Positions 46,672-60,067 of a DNA stretch of 64,000 bases are shown here, piece after piece (the stretch's first letter is position 1; each line of letters begins with the position of its first letter). The notes beneath the pieces were generated by a model, which saw only the letters and a list, made by a program, of their open reading frames with translations, had not been told where the DNA came from and ran no database searches. A program made the position numbers and the translations under genes. The DNA is from Lineolata rhizophorae. Taxonomy: Eukaryota; Ascomycota; Dothideomycetes; Lineolatales; Lineolataceae. Location: assembly GCA_010093515.1 (NCBI GenBank), contig MU001673.1, forward strand, positions 1,401,429 to 1,465,428, given 5' to 3'.

Positions 46672-49600
46672 TTTTTTTTTTTTATTTCCTAGAGAGACCG
46701 ACGAGGGAAATTTTCACACCGCAATCCTCCAATTCTCCGCCCCCGCTTCGCTTTCGAACCCCCTCTCGCAATTGCTCCGCTTCGTGCCGTGTGAGCGCGG
46801 CACGAGACCCGTTTCGCCCTCAGTCGCGCAGGCCGCGGTTGCCTGCGTTTGGCTTCGCCGCCCAGGAAGCAGCGGCAGCAGTCGCAGCGGCCACGCAGCA
46901 GGCACGCGGCCGACTTTTCCCCTCCTTGAGCGCCCGTGTCTCCCAATTGCGCGCGCGCGCGCGTAAACCGGGCCTGCGCGCAGCCGCATGACGTCGTCGG
47001 CCTGGCGGGCGAAAACAGACTTCGGACGGCGCCGCGTCCCCACGGCCCCCGCTCCCGACACGCCGCGAACTAGGGCTAAGGCAGGAGATGCGGAGCTTGT
47101 TTTGGTGAGTGGTGCTCTGTGGTGGTGCGGAGGGAGAGGGAGGAAGGGGAGGACGAGGAAGATTGTGGCGACGCTTGCTCGGCGGCAGCGTGCACGCGTA
47201 CCTTCGAGCTCACTTCCGTTTGGTGCTGCTGATGTTCAATTCTTTGCATCTACTTGTGAACTGCCGGATAAAGAAAGCTTACACGAAGTTTCCCAGTCCG
47301 CGGTGTCCTCTCTAATCCTTTAGCCTGTGGTCGATATCTTCGTACTACGACCAATCTGGCTTGTTCACGACGACCGACGACTGACTGCAAACCAAAAGCC
47401 GTCTACCACCACCAAAACACACCACTCTTACTTTTTTGCTGTTTGACACGCATGCGTTACAGTCACATTCGCTCCTATTAGGAATATCATTTATTTGGAG
47501 AAAGAATACAAAACACGTCGGACAAGCAACCACAGACCGGACCCGACAATATGGCGCGCGAAGAGAGGAACGGCGGGTGGTCGAACCTGATCTACGACCT
47601 CTTCGTCTGGACATTCTCCCTCATCGTTGGCCTCTTCTTCCGCGAGATTCACCCGCGCAGCGCCTGGCGCATCCCGACCTCGGGGCCCATCCTTTTCGTC
47701 GCCGCGCCGCACGCCAACCAGGTACCGTCACACCCCCTTCCCTTCCTTAGAAAACGTAGCAGCGTTTTGTGCCAAAAAGACAAAGAGGCATAGAGAGAAG
47801 AAAAGGAACGCAGCAGCTCACGATTGCACGCCCTGACCGGCCCAGTTCGTCGACCCCCTCATCATGATGCGCACCGTCCGCCAAGAAGCCCGCCGGCGCA
47901 TCTCCTTCCTCATCGCCGAGAAATCGATGAAGCGGCGCTGGATCGGCTTCTTCGCGCGGCTGGCCGGCTCCGTGCCCGTGGGGCGAGCCCTCGACCTGGT
48001 CAAGCCGGCCCGCGGCCGCCTCTACCTGCCGGACCCCAACTACGCGCCCTGCCTCGTGCGCGGCGTCGGCACCGACTTCGAGGACCCGGCCTTCGAGGTC
48101 GGCGGCCTGCTCGTGCTGCCCAAGGTCGGCAAGACGGCCGCCAGCGCCACCATCGCCGAGGTCAGGGGCAAGGACGAGATCCTGCTGAAGAAGCCGTTCG
48201 AGGGCCTGACGGCCGTGAGGCAGCTGACGGGTAGGGACGAGGTGGGCAAGGATGGCAGGGTCGAGGGCGGGCTGAAGGACGGGTTCGAGGGCTGCGCCTT
48301 TTCGGTCGCCCCGAGGGTCAGCCATGAGAAGATGTATCAGGCGGTGACGGAGAAGTTGGAGCGTGGGGGTTGCGTGGGCATCTTTCCGGAGGGCGGGAGC
48401 CATGACCGGACGGAGTTGTTGCCGTTGAAAGGTATGCCGGGGGGGCGGATTTTCCGTGTCGTGTGTGATGGTTGTTATTTCTATCGCTGACGAAACGCGC
48501 GCAGGCGGTGTGGCCATCATGGCGCTCGAAGCGTTGTCTAAGAACCCGAACTGCGGCGTCCGGATTGTGTGCTGCGGCATGAACTACTTCCACCCGCACA
48601 AGTTCCGATCACGGGCCGTGATAGAGTTCGCCAAGCCGTTCGAAGTCGATCCCAAGCTGGTCGAGCTGTACAAGACCGGCGACAGACGGACGGCGGTCAA
48701 CAAGGTCATCGACAACATCTACGAAGTGCTCGAGATGGTGACAATCCAGGCCCCTGACCCTGACACGTTGATGCTCATCCAAGCCGTCCGCCGTCTGTAC
48801 AACTCCAAGGGGAAGAAACTGCCTCTTCCCATGGTTATCGAGCTCAATCGCCGTCTCGTCCAGGGCTATAAGCGCTACCGCGACGATCCTCGCGTCGTGA
48901 GACTGCGCCAGTCTGTCGTGGCTTACCACAAGAAGCTTAACCTACTCAACATCCGCGATCACCAGGTCGAGTATGCGCGATACTCGCGTCTGCGCGTTGC
49001 CGAAACGCTATTGTTTCGGGTTGCCAAACTACTCTTCTTATCAGTAGGCGTGCTGCCCGGAACCATTCTGTTCTCGCCCGTCTTCATCACGGGGAAGATC
49101 ATCTCGACTATAAAGAGCAAGGAGGCGCTCGCAGCGAGCACGGTGAAGATTGAGGGCCGCGATGTCATAGCGACGTGGAAGCTTCTCGTCAGCATGGCCT
49201 TCGCTCCTGCCCTCTACATCCTGTACTCGCTCCTCCTCGCCTACTGGACGTACCGCGACCGCGTGGCCGGGTACATGCCCGACTGGGTGCCGCTTTGGCT
49301 CGTCGTGGCGGCCGGCTACGTCGTCATCTTCCCCGGCATCACGTACGCAGCGCTCATCTGCGGCGAGCAAGGCATGGACATACTCAAGTCGCTCCGGCCG
49401 CTCTTCCTCGCGCTCGACCCGCGGCCGTCCTCGTCGGGCCAGTTCGCTAAGCTGCGCGACGAGCGCGAGCGCCTCAAGCACGAGGTCACCGACCTCATCA
49501 ACGAGCTCGGCCCGGAGATGTACCCGGACTTCGACGCCGCGCGCATCATCGCCGACCCGTCCTTCTACGCCACGCACGACGACCGGTACGGCCCGCTGCC

Positions 49601-50316
49601 CATGACGGGCACGCTGCCGGCCGGCGCGCCGCGCTCGCCGGGCCCCGGGCCAGGCCGCCACTCGCGTACCCCGAGCGGCGCCCTCTTGTCGCCCGGCACC
49701 CCCGGCACCCCCGGCAGCCCGCCCGCGCCCACGCCCGCCCGCGCCGGCCTCGTCTCCCACGTCGCCCTCCAGGGCGGCCACGGCCGCATCCACCGCAACG
49801 AGAGCTACAGGGACCTCGCAAGCGTCGGCGTCTTCTCGTCGCACCCGCCGACGCCGACGCGGATCCGCAGCCGGAGCAACAGCGGGGTGGGGCTGGCGGG
49901 GCTGTGGGGCAGCGGGGGAGGAGGAGGCGGAGGCGGAGGCGGGCTCTTCGGCCCCCCGCTGCAGCCGCTGAGCACGCTGGACGGGAACAAGGCGGGCGGC
50001 GCGGCCAAGGAAGGCACGGCGGGCGCGGCCTCGGGCGCGGCGCCGCCCGCCAGAGACGCCGCGAAGGAGAGGGACATGGATGAGGTGGCGAGGCGCATCA
50101 GGGAGGGCATGCGCGAGCGCGGCCGCCGTCGGAGGAGCACGGCGGGCAGCGCGGCTAGCGGCGACGCCGGCGCCGGCGCCGACGCTGACGCGTGGGATGT
50201 GGCGAGTAGTCGGAGCAGCGGGGCGGCGACGCCGGGGAGCGAGGGGGGGGGGGGGGGGGGGGGGTTGGTGAGGGAAGATTGGGTGGTGGTGGTGGATGGA
50301 GAGAAAGGATGGGAGG
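46672..50316. repeat. 3.65-kb duplicated block, copy 2
   Basis: This is the partner of 43017-46661. It begins inside the poly-T tract directly after the gap (46672-46683) and ends four bases before the end of the acyltransferase stop codon region. A G22 tract at 50243-50264 replaces a mixed sequence in copy 1 with no change in length. Confidence 0.85.
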
Positions 50317-50321
50317 TTTAG
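47551..50321 (+). CDS. sct1: Glycerol-3-phosphate/DHAP O-acyltransferase (SCT1/GPT2 family)
   Basis: An endoplasmic-reticulum enzyme that acylates the sn-1 position of glycerol-3-phosphate (or DHAP), the first step of glycerolipid synthesis. Exons are 47551-47721, 47846-48431 and 48505-50321, about 857 residues. Acyltransferase block I is HANQFVDP at residues 54-61, interrupted by intron 1 after Gln57. Block II lies around FFARLAGSVPVGRA, and block III is FPEGGSHDRTELLPLKG from ~237. C-terminal to the catalytic part are three hydrophobic segments (~420-445, ~480-503, ~512-536), then a Pro/Ser/Gly-rich phosphorylatable tail (HSRTPSGALLSPGTPG) as in the yeast Sct1/Gpt2 pair. Which yeast paralogue it matches best is not decidable by eye. 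The last ~25 residues include a glycine run encoded by G22 that may be a contig-end error. The 5' flank repeats that of copy 1. Confidence 0.92.
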
Positions 50322-51842
50322 TGAGGAGAGGGACGGATGGTGGACGGGTGGTATTGTTAGCACTTGCGCTTCTCGTTTTCCCATTTTCTGACTTTCCTGG
50401 ATCGCGTCAATTTGATGATACCACGCGCGGGCTTGCCTTTGCTCGCTTTCTTTCCTCTTCCATCACTGAGTCTCTGCCTACGGCCCCCTCGGTGAGAAAG
50501 TTGGCTTGTCGGTTACGAGCGACTGCTTTAAGATATATCTCGGGACGTAGGAGGGGGCAGATACCCAGCCTGCTCCGACCATAGCACGTGCCTATTGCTC
50601 TAGTTCTAGATGCAATATGGACTGATATAAACGCTTTTTGTAGGCAAAGCATTTTCGTAGTTTGATTGCGCGTTGAATTTCACGCGTAGATAGGAAAGCA
50701 AGTAGCGACCGTGCAAAGCTTTCCTGACCGGACGTGGTTTGGACGGTGTTTATACTTCAGGGATGTAACTATTTTAATGTTTAAAAGTCTTGAAATTGCA
50801 GGTGAAGGAAGATTTGGGCTTCATAGGTCGAGCATGGAGTCGCGAATTGAGAGATGACGGCACACAACATATGGGAGCGAATCCTCGTAAAAGTGAATGA
50901 TAGTTGCTGAAGGACATCCAAATTGTTTCAGAGTAGACGAACCCTTCGTTTTGTCGACTTCAAACTGCAGAACATAGAAATAGCGGAGTACGTGATATTT
51001 CGTCTCGTCCCGACGCCTGGCTAGGGCCCCTTGACAAATGGAATACGTCTTGCGAGGCTAGTGGACGTCTGGAAGAAATATTCGCACTCACTACGGAGTT
51101 TCTAAGAAACGAGGAGTAGCTTCCGTTCGCTCGGTACAGTTATATCAATGGAAGGCTCTAGTCCTCACTCTATACACTTGAACAATGGTAGCTACATATC
51201 CATCCCCCACTTTCCTGGTGATCTAGTTTCGTGGTGCTCTTACAAGTTTACAAAGTAGATGAACTAGTTTGATGGAGCGTGTATCGTGGTTAATGAAGTA
51301 AATTCCATTGAATTGCTTCGCCGCTATACGTCGATCCCCGTAGCTTCCCTGGTCAAATCAAATATTTGGAATGCTAGTAGTTGGCGCTCTATAATCGGGC
51401 TACCAAAAGCATTTCTAATCCGTGCTAAGGTTGATGTAGGTGCGAACACGCGAGCTCCTACTTTTGTCAGAATCCCGCAATTACTATTTAAACTAAGATC
51501 CAGTCGCTCCCCAGAGCCTAGCCGATATATTCGATCTTGTATCAGCGGTCCGTTTTATAACTAGACTAGAAAATGGTCTTCGCCGCGTTCCATTCGCTCC
51601 AGGATCAAAATTTGATGAATTGCATACCCTGTTCGAACGCAGGCTACGGGATCGTGTACGAGCCCTCGTGGGAAGCACTTGCGACCGAAGTTTTGGACCA
51701 CTATCTGCACTAGTCAAGGCTGAAGATGAGCTTCACAGCTTTCGAGCTTGTATGGGACAATTATAGTAGCTCCTATAAGAACTACCGTTCGGCGCCAATA
51801 AAATACACCACTATTGTCGATCGGGACCCTATGCATACAAAC
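50322..51842. other. Intergenic, tail-to-tail; AT-richer, possible coding remnant
   Basis: This lies between the 3' ends of the acyltransferase (+) and the MYST acetyltransferase (-). It is AT-rich with interrupted frames. Around 51570-51770 one plus-strand frame is open for about 65 codons (…FDELHTLFERRLRD…) without a start or recognisable family, perhaps a relic. No gene is supported. Confidence 0.45.
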
Positions 51843-55935
<4,093 letters not shown>

Positions 55936-57002
55936 GGCATAGGTGAAGGCGCCCGCCAGCTTGGACGCGAAGAACTCCAGCGTCGTCGCGCGCGTCCTTT
56001 GCGGGCGCTTTCCTGTTTTCTTCTTCCCTTTTCGAATGTAGCTGGGTGCGTCTCGCGTGGTTTTTGGAGGGAGGGGAGGGGCTAAGGATAAGTGGATGAG
56101 GTGGACAGCTGCTACGGCTGGTGTTGTGGTCCGGACGGGTTGTCCCGGCTGCGAGACGCGTTCATTCGTGGGCGGAGGCCGGTGGGCGAGGAAGGTACGT
56201 GGCTAAAGGCGGGATGTCGAGCTGGACGCGTCTGCGAAGCAGGATACGGCGTAGGCACGGCCTAGTTCGAAGGCGCGGAGCACAGCGTGGGCGGCGGGTA
56301 GCCAGGTAGGCTCGTGGGGTCGTGTCGCACAAGCTTGATCAGCGCCTCGCGCGATGGCCGCTCATCGCAGCTTCCTCCGTCGCGTCAACGTCGCCGCAGC
56401 AAGCCGGGGATGGGGCGCGGCGGCCGAAGCGATGGGAACACCAAAAGAGCCAATCGCGGCGCGTTCTAGAGGCGTGTCTTCGGTCGCGGGCGCCGCGTCG
56501 TTGCGTGCAGAAGGTAAACGTAGCTGCTCGCGCCGGCTCCAGGGAGGGTGTGCTGGGTGCCAGGCAGTCGCGACTGGCTGGGCTGCCGGCTACCCGGGGC
56601 GCCCACGCCGAGCGAGAACAAAGAACAGAAGCGGGCAGAGGAGACGTGCGGTCGAGACGGTGATAGCGGCGCGTAGTCCGACGGCGCGAATAGTTGCGAT
56701 AGGGGCGTCGGAAGGACGGGTGCCTGCGTTCGTTTTGTGTCGTCGCTCGCAACCCCCTTTGGTGAGGCAGTTTGCGCGCTGGGGTCGTGAGCGCCGACTG
56801 AGTGGTCCGTGCGTGGGTGGCCGGCACCGCAGGACACCGACCTCACCTCGTTCCGGTGGAGTGCTCCTACGACGCAACCTTCCTCCAACGAACGCTGCGA
56901 TCAGGGCTCACAAGCACGCCAATTCGACTGCGGGGCTGCGCAATTGCATATCATTGATTGCGTTTCCCTTTCCGCTTCCCCCTAGCCGCTTGACCGCTCA
57001 AG
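55936..57002. other. Divergent intergenic region, MYST gene and NDUFA1
   Basis: About 1.07 kb between the two start codons holds both promoters. Long shadow frames (for example 56354-57328 +) cross the NDUFA1 exons in another frame and have no family resemblance. No other gene is supported. Confidence 0.5.
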
Positions 57003-57533
57003 ATGGGTGTGCCGTTCGAGGCACTGATTCCCTATGGCGTGATGGGCGTGGTACGTGTTTCTTAGCCTCGTTCCCTTCCTTCTCCCTCTTCTTCCAACTA
57101 TATAGGGCGACCACTAACTACGTGTTCTGCTGCACCGGTGTAGATGTTCGCCATCGCCGGCGCCGCCATGGGAAAGCTGAAACACATGCAGAGCGGCGGC
57201 AAGCGACCGCGCCGCAACCTCGACGCTTGGGACCGCCAGAGTACGCTACCTTGCTTGTTTGGCCTCACCCTCGGGAGCGGCACTACGTTGGCCGAGAGAG
57301 TCGGATCGTGTTGCTAATTTTCTACTAGTGATGAACCGCGATAGGCGATTGACGGGGTATCTGAGGGGCCAGAGCGACGATGCGATGGCGCCGGCGGGCT
57401 TCGAGTTGAACAATCCGTGGCGAGTACGTTCATTCCGCACCTCGATCTGCTCTAAGGGCTGCGGCTGCGGCTTTCCACGGGGTGCTAACAAACTACGTAG
57501 ATGGAGAAGGGCATTGGCGGCATCAATGGCTAA
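57003..57533 (+). CDS. NDUFA1: NADH:ubiquinone oxidoreductase MWFE/NDUFA1 subunit
   Basis: A small accessory subunit of mitochondrial complex I embedded in the inner membrane. The gene has four short exons: 57003-57050, 57144-57240, 57329-57423 and 57501-57533, giving 90 residues. The start is MGVPFEALIPYGVMGVMF, a single transmembrane helix over ~7-28, then KHMQSGGKRPRRNLDAWDRQMMNRDRRLTG, LRGQSDDAMAPAGFELNNPWR and a short C-terminal exon ending GING. The WDRQMM-RDRRLTG and APAGFELNNPW blocks are family landmarks. Donors are GTACGT or GTACGC and acceptors TAG. Every exon is too short to stand out as a frame, so the gene is easily missed. It is convergent with the NAT gene, 101 bp between stops. 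Confidence 0.92.
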
Positions 57534-57634
57534 GCCGAGCCCGCGCGTTCGTCTACATCAACACGAAATGAGGGGCGGTTTTAGACAACAATGTACAGCA
57601 ATTCCATCCGCATTCCAAAATTGACGAAGGCAAA

Positions 57635-58849
57635 CTACTGCTTCAGTTCCGTGACGGTCCCCTTAATCGCCTCCTTCTGCTCCTCATCCAACTCGATCCC
57701 AAACTCTTCCCTCAGCACCTCCACCCTCTCCTCTTCGGTCCCGCACGTCCTACTCCTCACCGTCCGCTCTCCCATCCTCACCTTAAAGTCCCCATTCTTC
57801 AAAATCTTGGCTCCCGCCAACTCGGGCCCCTCTCCCCCCTCCTCTTCCTGTCCCATAATCATCTTGGCACAGATCACGTTCTCCGTGAAGATGCAGTCTG
57901 CCGCTCTGCTCGTGTACAGATTCATCACGGCGAAGTCCTCGGCGAAGTACTCCCGCTCGTCGAAGACGTACATGTCCTTGAAGTCGTCGCCCGGCGTCGT
58001 TCTGTGCTGGTATGCCCAGAGGTACTGCGGGCTGGGCGCATGCAGGTAGAAGGGCTTTCGGAGGACCCGGGACTGGGCGGGCGCGACGTGGCCAACGACG
58101 GAGGGGGTGGTGGACGAGAGGGGAATGGGCTGGGTTGGCCCGTTGGGGCCGAAGCCGACGTCTACGAGGTAAGTTGTGGATGCGATGGTGACGAGGTTGA
58201 CCGTGTGTGCCCTGTTTGAGGATGGTGAGCATGAGGAGGGTGAGTACTGCGGTCACGTGACTTGCCTAGAGATGCGAAATAGCACGGAGCACTCCGCACA
58301 TGGGCAGTGCACGGCTCACTGAAAACACAACGGAGACTCAGAAGAAAAGATGGCACTGTCATAGAAACATCTATTTAAAAAAGGGAAAAAAAAAATACAC
58401 TAGGGTTCTACGTACCAACCAGACCAGCGCCTCTCCTCCGCCTCATTCACCCGTCCCCCTACCGCATACACACTATACCCCAGCGCCCTCAGCACGCTCC
58501 CAAACAGCGTGTTATTCTCCATGCAATACCCGCCCCTGCGAGCCGCCACCTTGTCCCCCTCCGGCCCGCCTAGCACCTTGTCGAGCACATCATCGGCCGC
58601 GAGCGAGACCCGGCGCGCGCGCGAGTAGTGCAGCGACAGGTTCTCGAAGGGCACGGCGGCCAGCTGGTGGCGCTGCAGGCGGGCGAGGAGGGATAGGGCG
58701 GAGGCCGGGGGGAGCGAGGCTGTGGAGTGGTGCTGGTGGGTCGAGGGCAGGGCGATGTGGGCGAAGTAGCGGGTCAGTTGGGCGGGGGTGTAGGCCGGGG
58801 AGGGGGTTGTCGGTTGGGGATGGGGGTCGGGTTGGGAGCGGGTTGCCAT
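57635..58849 (-). CDS. Arylamine N-acetyltransferase family (NAT)
   Basis: A cytosolic acyl-CoA-dependent transferase acting on arylamine or related nitrogen groups. Exons are 58849-58416 and 58211-57635, with a 204-nt intron, about 336 residues. The Cys-His-Asp triad is complete: Cys109 in RGGYCMENN, His147 in WAHTVNLV (just after the splice), Asp162 in YLVDVGFG. The block VPFENLSLHYS near 66-76 is also typical. The C-terminal domain has KDMYVFDEREYFAEDF and NLYTSRAADCIFTENVICAK. Fungal members include acetyl- and malonyl-transferring forms; in Fusarium a malonyl-CoA-dependent NAT (FDB2) detoxifies benzoxazolinone products. The acyl donor here cannot be read from sequence. A perfect palindrome, GTCACGTGAC, lies in the intron. 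Confidence 0.93.
58252..58261. promoter_or_regulatory. GTCACGTGAC palindrome in the NAT intron
   Basis: A perfect 10-bp palindrome matching the Cbf1-type bHLH core (RTCACRTG). It sits in intron 1 of the NAT gene about 40 bases before the acceptor. The sequence is certain; a regulatory role is only a possibility. Confidence 0.3.
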
Positions 58850-60067
58850 GACGGGTGGCGTTGTATGCGAAGGCTGGGTTAGAGGGGATAGTGTGCAGAC
58901 GGGAAGTTGCGAGGCGGGACTATGGAAATGGCCTTTTTGCTCGTGCCAAAGAGGCGTGTTTACAGAGTGTGTGTGCGCTTGCTATATTACCTCGGGCTAG
59001 AGGGGCGCTGCATGCCGCGATGCGGCCCTACATGGTCGTTTAATTTTAGGCCCGCATCTCGCTCCTCCTCCCTAAACTCGGAGGGGCCTGGACATGGAAG
59101 CGCTCCAGAAGGATGTCTACGTAGCAGACGGGCATCCCCTCTACCTCTCCTTTCCCATCCCAGCCGGCAACTTGGCGGTCCTGAATAGCTTCCCCAAGCT
59201 AGCCACGGCCCCTCGCCGCTATTTTGATCTCCCCCAGGGAGTCGAGGGCGGGCTCTGCGGCTCTATTGGCCAACCGCGCCTTACACCCCCAACTCAGCTC
59301 GCCCCGAGCAGAGTGGCAAAAGCTCAGATCTGGCGTTCCTGGGGAGCAGGCCGCGGGACCTCCCTGCGCGCTCGTTGCGGCCGGGCTGAACAGGGGGCGG
59401 CGGGAGCACGTTGGGCTTGGCCGCGCGGGCGCAGGGCTTGCCCCTGGCGGCAGCCCGCCAACCGCCCAATCCTCGCGCGGCACGCCTACGCCGCCTCATT
59501 AAAGCGTGCATTCCGCTGCCGGCAGGCGGGCGGCGCGGATCGTCGAGCCTCTCCCCTTTTCTGTCCCTTTTCCCTCCGGCGAAGCGTACTGCTACGCACG
59601 TTTATGCGCGACTTCCTTTTCGCACCGCCGTTGTTCATGGGACCAAGGCCGAGGGACGCGCGAGAGAAGTTGCTGATCACGGTTGTCGCCCGGAGAAGAC
59701 GGGCTGGCCAGGCAGTGAGAGACCGTTTTTGGCTTGCGGAAAGTCTGACCGGACGGGAATTTGTTGCCTCATGCCTGCGCCGCACCGGGTGACGCTGCCC
59801 TGCTTTTTCGTCCCTTCCCTATCCATCCTCCTTCTTACCCCCCTGCCCCGATTCCTCAACATCTGAAGCCGCGGCTGCACAGCAGCCTCTCGAGGTGAGG
59901 GATTGGACCAAGGACAAACCCGTCGACCTCCATTACTGCCGAGAACCACACGTTGAACGACACCAACGCCAACGTCCGATCCCTCTTCGGGCTACTTGCC
60001 CACCACCTCCTTTAATTCCGCCCTCGACATCTCTCTTCCCCTTCGGACCAAACCGCAACCACCCACC
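58850..60067. other. Divergent intergenic region, NAT and Uds1-domain gene
   Basis: 1.2 kb holding two promoters. Overlapping GC-rich frames (59094-59792, 59411-59866) lack family motifs. The sequence just before 60068 is C-rich and ends CCACCATG, a good start context for the downstream gene. Confidence 0.5.

Noticed and set aside
44850-46966. 721-codon frame crossing the gap at 46662-46671
   Set aside because: The reading after the gap is the poly-T and 5' flank of the second copy; the fusion is an artefact of ten Ns being a permissive spacer.
43017-50316. Reading the two acyltransferase genes as a functional tandem pair
   Set aside because: Identity extends through introns and flanks and the junction is a scaffold gap; kept only as a possibility to be tested by read depth.
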